This document shows, piece after piece, positions 10,195 through 20,275 of a stretch of 25,056 nucleotides of DNA (position 1 is the first letter of the stretch; the number at the start of each line of letters is the position of its first letter). A program made the translations under genes and the position numbers. Source of the stretch: Saccoglossus kowalevskii. Lineage: Eukaryota > Hemichordata > Enteropneusta > Harrimaniidae. A model generated the notes under the pieces. That model did not search any database. It was not told where the DNA came from and saw only the letters and a list, made by a program, of their open reading frames with translations. The DNA lies in NCBI RefSeq assembly GCF_000003605.2, contig NW_003143822.1, positions 59,768 through 84,823 of the forward strand, given 5' to 3'.

Positions 10195-11550
10195 ATGGCA
10201 GAAGTGGGCAATACTGAACTTATAAATCTTATAAATAGTGGGGTGTCTGCTAGTGAATTGGAATTAAAGATTTGTGAAGGTGCTGATGTTAACTGTCCTG
10301 GGAAAATGGGTCTTGCCCCACTACATCATGCCGTATATGAAGGTAACTTGGACTGCGTCAAGCTGCTGCTCTGCCACAATGCTGACGTCAATGTACAGGA
10401 TCACTGTGGATACTCACCCCTACATTTGGCAGCTAAGTATAAAAGGATTGAGATACTACAAGAACTGATACTGAAAGGTGCTGATGTTCATAGCAGAGAT
10501 GCAGTTGGATTCCCACCACTGCGTTTAGCTCTACAAGCTGGTAACCATGAGTGTGCAGCATATTTATTACGGAAAGGTGCCAATCCTAATATGTATTATA
10601 AACACTTTGGCTATGAGGTACACATGGTTAATCTGTCAAACGCTGAATGCTTAGAACTGTTATTGCAATTTGGAGCTGATCCCGATGCCCATGACTCCAG
10701 AGGATTAACAGCCTTACACATTGCCTGTCAAGATGGCAACGTTGGATTTGTACAAAGATTATTAAAATATAATGCAGACATTGATGCTAAATCAGCCAAT
10801 CCTTCAAAAGAGAATTCAACACCGTTGAGATATGCTGTGTTAGAGGATGAAAAAGAGATAACTGAACTGTTGCTATTGAGTGGGGCTGACCCAAATGAAC
10901 CTGATGGACGATCCAACACACCACTCCACCATGCAGCCACACAAGGAAATATTGAAATGGCAAAATTGTTGTTAAAATATGGATCTAATGTCTCGGCGAA
11001 AAATGAAATGATGAATGAACCGTTACATCAGGCGTGTAGGTACTCTCATGATCCGTTGATGATTGACTTGTTATTACAGCATGGAGCTGATCCAAATTCA
11101 GTAACAAGCAACAAAGAAACGCCATTACTTCTATTATTATGGAAATACGGACGTATCACTAAGTATGATGTGGAAGAAATTGACAGAGAACTCAAAATGA
11201 AAATAGGATATTTATTTAATTTTGGAGCAAAAGTAAGATTTACCAACGATCGAGTTGACCCGTTCACTTTACTTCATGCAAAGCTGAATAAATTAGTGGT
11301 ACTAACCGAGAGCATGTTATCACTAGCTGAGTTTGCTCAAGAGATTTCAGTAGAAGATGATATTGGTAATGTTTCACCTGATATGCCCTCGGAGATATTA
11401 ACACAACTGCGGTTTGTTAAAAGCAATCCTAAATCATTAAAACACATGACAAGACTATGCATCAGGAATAGTTTAGGTGAACGCTGTCAGTATAAAATAC
11501 ACAAGCTGCCATTACCTCAGCCACTAGTCAAATTTGTTCAGTATTTATAG
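10195..11550 (+). CDS. Ankyrin repeat and SOCS box protein (ASB-A), 451 aa
   Basis: Probable substrate receptor of a Cullin-5/Elongin B/C (CRL5) ubiquitin ligase; this role is family knowledge. About eight ankyrin repeats run from residue 38 to 303 (PLHHAV, PLHLAA, PLRLAL, ALHIAC, PLRYAV, PLHHAA, PLHQAC, each followed by a LLL-x-GAD-type helix and loop); the one near 138-166 is degenerate. A linker with LLWKYGR (314-320) leads to a C-terminal SOCS box (412-451). Its BC box is SLKHMTRLCIR and its Cul5 box is LPLP near 438-441. The start is ATG 10195 (A at -3, G at +4); an in-frame TAA at 10165-10167 rules out extension within this exon. The coding part has no intron. No canonical AATAAA appears until 12419-12424. 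It is a tandem paralogue of the gene at 17927. The exact ASB number cannot be assigned. Confidence 0.93.
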   Translation: MAEVGNTELINLINSGVSASELELKICEGADVNCPGKMGLAPLHHAVYEGNLDCVKLLLCHNADVNVQDHCGYSPLHLAAKYKRIEILQELILKGADVHSRDAVGFPPLRLALQAGNHECAAYLLRKGANPNMYYKHFGYEVHMVNLSNAECLELLLQFGADPDAHDSRGLTALHIACQDGNVGFVQRLLKYNADIDAKSANPSKENSTPLRYAVLEDEKEITELLLLSGADPNEPDGRSNTPLHHAATQGNIEMAKLLLKYGSNVSAKNEMMNEPLHQACRYSHDPLMIDLLLQHGADPNSVTSNKETPLLLLLWKYGRITKYDVEEIDRELKMKIGYLFNFGAKVRFTNDRVDPFTLLHAKLNKLVVLTESMLSLAEFAQEISVEDDIGNVSPDMPSEILTQLRFVKSNPKSLKHMTRLCIRNSLGERCQYKIHKLPLPQPLVKFVQYL

Positions 11551-12498
11551 GGTGTACATACTTTACCTTTCCACGGGTCTTCATTCGCGTCATTCGAACA
11601 CCATTCTGACCAATTGCATGAGACTCTCATCTGAAATTCTGACAAGCAACTTGTTGTTCTTATCAGCTGCTAGTACCGGTAAATATTCAGTCAGAATATG
11701 TACTTTCAATACTTAATCTTTTCACCACCAGACTTTCTTGCCCAAATTTATCTGCACTTTTTTTCTATATTCTTCAATATTTTTGGAAATGAACCCTAAT
11801 TTTGGAACCAATAGACAAAATTTGAGTCAATTTTTAGTTTTTACTCAAAAGTTTGGCTATTTTTGTCCTAATCTTCTGAAGGAAAGTGCAGACTATAAAC
11901 AGGACTATTTTGTGATGAAAAGCGGCAACTGGTGGTGAAAAGGTTAATATATGCGCAAAAGTGTTGGCCATCATTTTATATAATTTGGCAATGCAAATGC
12001 AATTCACACTGCAAAATTTATATAAAACAGAAAACAGCACAAAGCATCACTAATTGTTCGTATAGCAACGTTTTTTTAACGTTCATTTGTGGGAAAGGTG
12101 ACTTTCCTGTACTGTGTAAACCAGGTCATCTCAATTATTAAAAGGACTGATTCCAAGTAGAAGTTTGTAGTGCAGTGTTTGACATTCAAATAATTGTGCA
12201 CTACAGAGAAGTTAATTAATTAGGTTGATACTTCTGAAAGCAGTAAAATAATATTTATGCTAATTTGGCATGACATGTGTTAGTAAACACGTATTTGCTG
12301 CCACATATATTTGATAACCAGCAGAAAAATTTGTCTTGTATATATTTTTGCAAAATTCACTTTCAATTGGCATTATTAAGTCTTGCAAGTTATCCATCTG
12401 AAATTTTTAAATCACTGCAATAAATGCACGAGTTAGTTTTCTTCAAGTACACTTCCTTTAAGAAAGTGCATAGATAATAATGTATAATTTGACATTTA
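11551..12498 (+). other. Probable 3' UTR of ASB-A and intergenic DNA
   Basis: The first canonical polyadenylation signal after the stop codon is AATAAA at 12419-12424, about 870 bp downstream; ATTAAA near 12137 is an earlier weaker option. TACCGGTA copy 2 lies at 11674-11681. Overlapping short open frames between 11534 and 12141 show no family features. Confidence 0.45.
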
Positions 12499-12559
12499 AT
12501 GTATCATATCAGATAGTATACGTAATATTTCACACTAAACATTGAATGATATGATACAT
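12499..12559. repeat. Perfect 13-bp inverted repeat (hairpin)
   Basis: ATGTATCATATCA (12499-12511) is matched exactly by TGATATGATACAT (12547-12559) across a 35-base loop. It abuts the target duplication of the inserted element that follows. It could be a remnant of an older inverted-repeat element into which the next one jumped. Confidence 0.85.
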
Positions 12560-12566
12560 ATAATAC

Positions 12567-12955
12567 CAGAGGTACATTACTTGGGGTTTGCAACTACGGT
12601 GACATGATACCAAGATCCCGTTTCAATCTCGCTCTCGCATAAGTGTTCCAACTCAGAAAAATGCGAATGCGCATGCCCGAGGTAACTTGGATACTGAGAT
12701 GTCCAGGTGGATCAAAATAGCTGCTCACGATATAACGGATTACGATAACTATATTTTCTGTACATTTTCGATGTATTACATTTTTTCATTATGAATGTGG
12801 TAATACATGTTTTATTGTTTTATTACAAACCGCCTATTTCATGTCAGAAGGTCGTAGCATCAGTCTCGCTATCTACGAGATGAGACTTGAATGGGATCTT
12901 GACATGTCACCATACAGTACGATGTGCATTGCAAACCCCAAGTAATGTACCTCTG
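12567..12955. mobile_element. 389-bp MITE with 7-bp target duplication (possibly hAT-like)
   Basis: The termini are inverted: CAGAGGTACATTACTTGGGG then TTTGCAA at the left, and its exact reverse complement ending TTACCTCTG-type (…AGTAATGTACCTCTG) at 12955. The first 27 bases are identical, and the similarity resumes inside (GGTGACATG, CAAGATCCC). ATAATAC occurs directly outside both ends (12560-12566 and 12956-12962). CAG-starting termini suggest hAT, which normally makes 8-bp duplications, so the superfamily is uncertain. There is no transposase ORF. Long, nearly identical ends imply a fairly recent insertion. Confidence 0.9.
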
Positions 12956-12962
12956 ATAATAC

Positions 12963-14510
12963 ATTAGTTGTTGCATCAACATCATTTCATGTCAGAATTC
13001 ACTCAGAATTCTTTGTAACAAAAAAGACTTATAATACATTAAAATGGTCTCACTGGTTTGTGTAAAGTGGCCATGCATGTATTTACCTATTAGAAATGAA
13101 ATTAATAAAGTTGTCTATATGCACAATGACGCAAATGTGGTTTAGTAACCTAATCATTTTAAATAATAGTTATTTATCTCTCTCACTGCAAATTACTGCT
13201 GTGATAGTTGTTAGAAATGGCCAGTATTTTGTCATATTTTTATTTTTTTTTAAATTTGTCTTTAACTTTTACTGACTGCATTTTTGTCACTTGAGGTTTT
13301 ACATTTGTAGCACCCATCTTGTGTATTAGCCATACTAGAAAAGGCAGAAAACTTACTCAGTTCGTTATCAGTTCTCTATCTTGTAGGTATAGTTATTATA
13401 ATAGTAATAAAAGTTATTGTTGTATGTCGGTGTTTTCTGTTTCTTTCTTTGCTATTACTGAATACTTTCTCAGTGTGGATTGAAATTTCAATGTAGATAC
13501 ACTATTTGCTCTATTAGAAGCGCATCTCTAATAGAAACACATATAAACAAAAAATGTTATTTATTGTATTCATATTTGACAATAGACACACCTTTGTCAT
13601 TTACAATGCACATACATCAATGATAAGCAAATATTAAGCTTGTGTTTTTAATGCAAATTAATGAATATGCTGTATCCCTAGTTCACTGCTAATCAACAAA
13701 ATGGCCCCCCTCAAATCAAGCTTCAAAATCTGCCAATTTCTGTTTCGTTTTAATATATAACAAAATGCATGACCAAAGAACACTTGTCTTTTCTCTATTA
13801 GTGAAGAATAAGAATTGCTGAAGAAAATGGCAAATGAAACTCTAATGTGTTTGTTTTTTTGGTTTCCATGTGTTAATTGCCCTTTGAAATAACAATAATC
13901 TTTAATATAATAGTCCAACAATGTTGTTCTATGTAGTGGAAATGGATTCATGCCAAAAAGCATTTGTTTGTCTAGTTTTTGAGAAAATTATAAGAATTTA
14001 CATAATCGCATATGCTGCTAACACCTAGACTGCACCAACATAAAATCCTGCCCTCTATCAGTATGCAATGCATAGCAAGCCTGGATGTTGATTTTTTAAT
14101 GTAGCTTTGTCATCAAGTTTTCTTCGCTTATTTCTCAAGTTTCATATCTCAACTTCAATAGTTCAGTTGCCCTAAACACAACACATGAATAAGGGCAAGG
14201 TATTGATCTACCTTAATGTTTTTTTGGTCATTACCTGTAATATGTGTAATTTATCCGTGTAACTCTGTCGTGTCCTATGTTTGTGTAATATTAGCATATA
14301 TGAATATTTCCACTTCTTAAACATACAAAACCATTTGTGCATTCAATTAAAACAAAAATGATTAGATTTTTTGATATTTTTGTATTATAGCGCCCTCTAC
14401 AGACAAAATTGATTTGGGGTTCATGTCAATTAAGCTCAGGATAGAAAAGGTTTCTTGTAATTTTTTAAAATCAAAGCAGAGGCAGTTATTTTTATTTTAA
14501 AATTGATAAT
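12963..14510. other. Non-coding intergenic DNA
   Basis: No supportable gene. The minus-strand open frame at 13658-13963 (101 codons) has no recognisable motif. A second CTCF-like core, AGCGCCCTCTACAG (about 14389-14402), has the same orientation as the one near 5900 but matches less well. Confidence 0.5.
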
Positions 14511-15060
14511 AGTCCCTGTTCGGATGCAGTCTGAAAATGTGGACTTATGAATTGACTTCTGCATCTATCTGTACGCTTGTGTGTGTATCTGTCTGTGCTT
14601 GTTTCCAGACTTGTATCTTAGACATGCCTGGACCGATTACATTCACACATACATCATACCTAATATTATACATGTGCACATAAATTTGTTTCACAATCTG
14701 ATTTAAGATGGCCAAATGGCGGCCATTTTGTGCTCAAAATCATTTAAATCAAGCAACTTTTATATATTCATCATACATCATTTCATAAATATACAGATGT
14801 ATTGGTTTGCTTATCCCATTCAAAATAGCCGACCGCTGGCCATTTTGTTTTAATTATTGCTGTTCTAGAGCAATATCTCTCAATATGAACAAGTACTCGT
14901 ATGATGATCAAATACAAGATGCCAATGTCAATCATTTTAATGTGAAAAAATCATAATCAAGGATCAGCTTCTGGATATATCTGACATGTTTATGTTCCAA
15001 CTACCGGTATATTACTATAAACAAAACTATATATCTTAAATTTGATAACTAACGGGGACT
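14511..15060 (+). mobile_element. Interspersed repeat, family X copy 1
   Basis: Short inverted ends AGTCCCTGTT (14511-14520) and AACGGGGACT (15051-15060) match at 9 of 10 positions. Just inside the left end is GTCTGAAAA, then a TGTGTGTGTATCTGTCTGTG-type tract. Two internal blocks carry GGCGGCCATTTTG (about 14716) and CGCTGGCCATTTTG (about 14833). A reverse-oriented relative lies at about 17255-17724. There is no ORF, and no target duplication is obvious. A perfect 12-bp palindrome GCCATGCATGGC follows at 15063-15074. Confidence 0.7.
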
Positions 15061-15074
15061 GTGCCATGCATGGC

Positions 15075-17250
15075 TTGTTTTTTTATTTCAAATATTCATG
15101 AGAAGCAATATTGTGAATTAGATTTTTCATAGTTTCTTCAAAAATCATCAACAAAAAACCTGAAAACAAATTGACATGCACGTTTTTAAGGTTAAATGCT
15201 ATCTAGTGTCCTACAATTTACATGTTCATATCTAGATGTATTACAAAATTGACATTACTTTTAGTGGACGCTAAAATGAACATTAACTTATTGATAAGAT
15301 GTACAGAGGTCTGAATATTTTATATCATGTGCTTGTATTGTGATACTGGTAATATTTGAATTGATATTGATACCCTGGTACATATACAATTTAGGCTGAG
15401 ATGTTTTGATTACTCCTGTTAACATTTGGATAATTGTAAAGTTCAATATCTTAATAATTACTGTAACATCTGTATTAGAAGCCACGACTTTTATTAAAAT
15501 GGTAAATTCTAACAGAGGGGATGCGACTTATTTTAGAGCATCTACACATATGACAAACGGTGAATTTGTGGTTCTCAATTGTTCAAAAAAATGGGTGCAA
15601 CTTCTATCAGGAATTCAGCTTCAAATACAAATTTTATGGTATATATGTCAGTTCTTTAAAAGTTTAAAAGTTCTCCAAACACGACAATCACAATTGAACA
15701 AGCCTCAAAGTGACAACCATTATAGGCATTCATGATACAGGTTACTATTAAACCATTTAACTTCTCTGTCACTTAATTTCATTAATTTGAGCAATTTCAT
15801 TAGGTTTTAAGTTCATGAACCTGACAGGAAAACAATAAGTTCTATTCTACTTGTTCACATGGTTTTTATTTAGCGATTTTTAATAGAAAAATTAAAATCC
15901 AGTGAGTAATTAATGTTTTTACAGTACACGGTGAACATTTTCACTACTAGAAATTGTTATGGCATTTGTCAAGACAAATTTTCAATGTGTGTAAGTAGTA
16001 ACTAAAATTTGTTTCTCTCAAAATTAAACCAATTTGCTGAAATTTCTTTCTAGGTCATATGTAAATCATTCACAATATCGTCTGACTCTGTTAGTCATTA
16101 ACAGTTTCTGACATTGGCACTTATCTGATTCTCACTGTAAGGACTTGGTTTGCATGTAGGATTTAATTCTCGCTATAGTAAGTATACCATATGTGAATAT
16201 AGTTAAAACACTGAGTGTCTAAAGATTCTTAAACTAGGTATTTATTTATGATTCACTCATTGACAAATATATTGAATACCAGATTTAAGTAAGTACAAAC
16301 AAATCTAAATGCCCAGTTCCATTTTTCAATTTTTTTTTAATATATATATTTATTTTTATGTTACTACAAAAAAATCTTAATTTTCAGTTGATTGATTGAC
16401 TGATCTGGAATTACAATGTACCATTTACAATTTATTTATGGCCACCATTTGAATATACCAAAATACCATTCACACACACATGCACGCATGTTATCCATAT
16501 GGTATACATCCATACTGTAAAGTAACATATGTTGTCAGTATTCAGATAGTTTCAATCTTATGTTTGTTTACTAGGTATTTCTATTTATAATAACTTGGAA
16601 TAACAGTCTTCCTCTATGTGTTCAGTTGAAGGCAGCATTTAATAATAAGCTTACATATCAGGTAACTACTTGTTTCATGTTAAAGGAACAGCATATTTTC
16701 ACCAATATTTTCATAGTTTCAAATCAGTCTGACACTGAGGCAAAATGACCATTATATCTACTATGTATTTCACATAGACATGAATATCTTTTTTTTTATG
16801 TAAAACATTTATAAACTGTTTGAAAATGGCTTCTGAATAAATCACCATTATGTGTGGGTCATGGTTGAAACCAAAGATCTTCTCTGTATCATAGTATTAA
16901 TGTAATGCTGGTATCCTGGGTAAATATTTATGAATTTTCATGAAATATATTCATGCCTAAGTGAAACTCAGTGTATCTTGTGTCACAGGCTGTATATTCA
17001 TTATAACTGCATGCAAATTAATGCATGAAAATGAAAGTTTTTCCAACACAAATTGTACAAGAATTTCAAGTGTCAAGGTGCTGTTTACATATTGCAAATA
17101 TCCTATAATCTTATCGCTGGTATATTTATTTAATACCATATGGACTCAGTGAAACATGAATTAAGTCATTGTCAATGTTTGTTTTATAGCGGGAGACATA
17201 TGTATGACTTGATACATTATATACATGTTGAACTTGATTGGTGAGATATG
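15075..17250. other. Non-coding intergenic DNA
   Basis: AT-rich, with short open frames (15288-15735, 16957-17398) that look like chance. There is a T/A-rich block near 16330-16370 and a short CA tract near 16472. I see no exon with matching protein features. Confidence 0.55.
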
Positions 17251-17254
17251 GCTC

Positions 17255-17724
17255 TATGAAACTGCATTTGTTTAAACAAGATGGCCACCAGTCAGCAATT
17301 TTGGATCCGATGATGACAAAAATGTATTTGCGATTATCTGATGCGATGTAGAGTGCATGTGTGAAATTTGAACTTGAAATGCAGATCTGGAACTGCACTT
17401 TTTAAAACAAAAAGGCCACCAGTTGGCTAATTTGAACCTAATTCGAACAATAAAATGACATTCTTCAAGGTCCTAATATGCTCAATGTTTGTACAAATTT
17501 AGAACAAAATCCATTCTTGCTTGACTGAGATCTGGTTCTGGAATGGTGAAAATGTGTGATTGTGATATATTTTTGGCCCTAAAATGGCAGTCTTAAGTTT
17601 GAATTAGTCTAAGTATGTGTGAGATACAGCTGGATATAAATGGACGGACACACACAGGCGCAGCACATACACACAAAGGTCAATCTAAAAGTCTTCGTTT
17701 TCAGACCTTGTCTGAATGGGGACT
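17255..17724 (-). mobile_element. Interspersed repeat, family X copy 2 (reverse orientation)
   Basis: Read on the minus strand, this copy starts AGTCCCCATTCAGAC (from 17724) followed by GTCTGAAAA, GATTGACCTTTGTGTG and a GTGTGTGTCCGTCC tract. It parallels copy 1 (AGTCCCTGTTCGGAT, GTCTGAAAA, ATTGACTTCTGCATC, GTGTGTGTATCTGT). Internal blocks recur on the plus strand as AAGATGGCCACCAGTCAGCA (about 17278) and AAAAAGGCCACCAGTTGGCT (about 17410), some 130 bp apart. I could not find the other terminus, so the left boundary is approximate and this copy may be truncated. Confidence 0.65.
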
Positions 17725-17811
17725 ATAAATATTAACAAAATGAGCAAAGAATATAGCGCATAGTCCTTTTATTTAATTGAAATTCAAACTACACATGGAA
17801 TTAGCTGCAAA

Positions 17812-17834
17812 TTTTCATTTGTTTTCATTCACAG
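17812..17834 (+). promoter_or_regulatory. Predicted splice acceptor for the ASB-B exon
   Basis: The tract ttcatttgttttcattcacag ends at 17834. It is the strongest acceptor near the ASB-B start and implies a 5' non-coding exon further left, as for ASB-A. Confidence 0.6.
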
Positions 17835-17864
17835 ATTGGTGTTCTGGATATATAACTTTCTAGG

Positions 17865-17918
17865 ATGAATCTTACAAGTGATGATTTACTGTCCGTCTCC
17901 TTCATGATAAAACTTTAA
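17865..17918 (+). other. Upstream ORF in the ASB-B leader
   Basis: ATG at 17865 opens 17 codons (MNLTSDDLLSVSFMIKL) and stops at TAA 17916-17918, eight bases before the ATG of ASB-B and in another frame. Being this close to the main start, it would affect reinitiation. Confidence 0.5.
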
Positions 17919-17926
17919 CTGGAGAA

Positions 17927-19240
17927 ATGTTCGAGGCTTTAGTGATGGAGGTAGTGGAAGATATCAATGGTTGTGACGACAAAGAACGCACTGCACTACA
18001 CTTTGCAGCTATGCGAAATAACCTAATATATGTCCAGATTTTACTTAAACATGGCATAGATGCAAACCTACAAGACCGTGCAGGTAATATAGCACTGCAT
18101 TATGCTGTTACAAAAAACAATCCGGAAATGGTATCTACATTGATAGAACATGGCTCTGTCGTGGGTACTGAAAATGCCAATGGTTTTCCAGCTTTGCATT
18201 TAGCAGTAAGAGACTGTAACGTGCAATGCATCAAGATACTGTTGCAGCATGGAGCAAATCCGAATAAAAGATATTCTATGTTCAATAGAGTTTTTCATGA
18301 GATAAACTGTGTTAAAAAAGACAGCACCGAAAGCTTAGAGCTGCTACTAAAGTTTGGTGCCAAAACAGAAGTCCTTGACACTAAAAGTCTAACGCCACTG
18401 CATTGGGCATGCCAGGGGGGGAATTTTCCCTTTGCTAAAATGCTGCTAGATTATGGGGCAAAGGTTGATTATGAAAGCCCCGAGACCAGAGGACTTCGTG
18501 GTAAAATTACACCATTGCGATATGCTGTAATGAACAGTGAACCTGAACTTACAAAACTACTATTGGAGCACGGCGCAGATCCCAATAAATGTGATGCTAG
18601 AGGCAATACTGCCCTGCATGTTGCAGCTCAACAAAGCTGTAGAGAAATCGTACAGCAACTGCTAGAAAAGGGAGCTAATGTTCAAGTGAAAAACTTTGAC
18701 GGTCATCAACCACTCCACCGTGCCTGTATTTGTAGTAATGACTCAGATTTGATTCGTCTGTTGCTTCAGCATGGAGCAGATCCAAATGCTGTGAATGAGA
18801 AAATGGAAGTACCCATACATGGCTTGTTGTGGAAGTATGGTCGGGCCCCCATTGACAAGGCAGATACCAATGACGCTAATCTGAGAGAAAAGATACTTAT
18901 TCTCCTTAACCATGGGGCACACTTCAATCTCTGCAATGATCAAAATGACCCATTCAGTATCATTAACAACTTGAGAAAGTTGGAAACTTTGCCTCAGAGT
19001 CTACATCTGCTCCTAGAGGCTTCTGATTCCGTCAACTTCTACGACAGCAAAGGCTCTACGCCACGTCAAGCCATTCATTCAAGCATAAAGGACAAATTAA
19101 AAGAGATGACATCAATGCCAAGGTCGCTAAAACAAAAAACTAGAGTATGCATACGCAATGCCTTAGAAATGAGAGTTGCCACTGATGTTGAATTTCTGCC
19201 AATACCACATTCACTGAAGCAATACATTTTATACAAGTAA
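17927..19240 (+). CDS. Ankyrin repeat and SOCS box protein (ASB-B), 437 aa
   Basis: Paralogue of the gene at 10195, with the same predicted CRL5 substrate-receptor role. Ankyrin repeats cover residues about 20-290 (ALHFAA, ALHYAV, ALHLAV, PLHWAC, PLRYAV, ALHVAA, PLHRAC); the repeat near 118-146 is degenerate, as in ASB-A. The linker again contains LLWKYGR (300-306). The SOCS box is 397-437: BC box SLKQKTRVCIR, Cul5 box LPIP (424-427). The start is ATG 17927, with G at -3; an in-frame TGA at 17882-17884 limits extension. It is shorter at the N terminus than ASB-A by about 20 residues. The coding part has no intron. AATAAA at 19628-19633 gives a 3' UTR of about 400 bp. The strongest match to ASB-A is the TPLRYAV to LWKYGR span. 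Confidence 0.93.
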   Translation: MFEALVMEVVEDINGCDDKERTALHFAAMRNNLIYVQILLKHGIDANLQDRAGNIALHYAVTKNNPEMVSTLIEHGSVVGTENANGFPALHLAVRDCNVQCIKILLQHGANPNKRYSMFNRVFHEINCVKKDSTESLELLLKFGAKTEVLDTKSLTPLHWACQGGNFPFAKMLLDYGAKVDYESPETRGLRGKITPLRYAVMNSEPELTKLLLEHGADPNKCDARGNTALHVAAQQSCREIVQQLLEKGANVQVKNFDGHQPLHRACICSNDSDLIRLLLQHGADPNAVNEKMEVPIHGLLWKYGRAPIDKADTNDANLREKILILLNHGAHFNLCNDQNDPFSIINNLRKLETLPQSLHLLLEASDSVNFYDSKGSTPRQAIHSSIKDKLKEMTSMPRSLKQKTRVCIRNALEMRVATDVEFLPIPHSLKQYILYK

Positions 19241-19655
19241 CGGAGAACTTGTATTAACCCCACAATATTTTTTCTTTTTGATTTTGTATCGCACTGAGCC
19301 ACGAATGAGAATTGATGCTACTAACATTAACCTATGAGAAAATATCATGGGATTATACATTTATCACATGCATATTTTCTGTCCGGGAAATTGGAACTGT
19401 TGCTGAAATACCGATTACAAATACCGGTATATCATTTCACACACGTCTTGATGCCATGTTCCTCCATGATTTTTGCTCCAATTCACTAGATTTTTTTTTA
19501 AATTTCAATTTTTTGGATGCACTGAATAGAAATTTCAATACACACAAGCTTGCCAAAATTCAGTCATTCTAAACAATCAGTAAATTGGTGCAAAAAATGC
19601 CATGCAGCATGTGAGGCATTTGCATGAAATAAATAGAACACAAACAAAATCAAAA
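19241..19655 (+). other. 3' UTR of ASB-B
   Basis: AATAAA at 19628-19633 is the first canonical polyadenylation signal downstream of the stop, followed by a T/G-containing stretch (tgctttgtattc). TACCGGTA copy 4 lies inside at 19422-19429. Confidence 0.6.
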
Positions 19656-20269
19656 TAGCATGCTTTGTATTCAGAATGTATTTTCAGCAATTGTTACATT
19701 TTCAACACTCAGTCGTCTCACTTTTTGAACTTTTGAAACATACATTCAAAAAGTATATAACCCCCCCACAATGTATTCTCCAATGTTAACATCAGAAGTG
19801 AGTGATTACCACCAGTTTGTTTCAATTTGAGCCATAAAATAATATAATCTTCATGCAATCTTGAACTGGAAACTGACAATCCCACTTTCAGTCAATTTTC
19901 CTCTCAAAATTTGGTATTGTGTTTCAGCTAATTTCTATGGATACTATAATTTGCTTGCAAAAGTAGTTCTCTTTTCAAAACAAGTCTTTGGTCTAAAGCT
20001 TAGGAAGAACTCTTAGAAGTACTGTAGGCGTATTAAAATTTAATTTAAAATTTAGCCTTTCAAACAAGAAGCTTGGAAACTAATATTTACATGTATCTGC
20101 TATTGGAGATGTACAATGTGAAATTTGATTAAATTTTATAATACTTAAAAATAAATTTGATTGTACATCTGTGATTTGCAGTCTAATTTATTCCAGAGCA
20201 AATTGCATATACTAGTAATTCATGAAGGTATGTCTGAGAAATGATTAAGAACACATGAAAAATTATAAT

Positions 20270-20275
20270 TTTATT
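20270..20275 (-). terminator. Polyadenylation signal of the minus-strand microprotein gene
   Basis: TTTATT on the plus strand is AATAAA on the minus strand, about 330 bp downstream of the microprotein stop. A variant ATTAAA (20585-20590) lies only 16 bases after the stop and is an alternative. Confidence 0.45.

Noticed and set aside
13658-13963. 101-codon minus-strand open frame
   Set aside because: No recognisable motif, AT-biased composition, and no promoter, splice or polyadenylation context.
15288-15735. Overlapping open frames on both strands
   Set aside because: Composition typical of random AT-rich DNA; no conserved motif.
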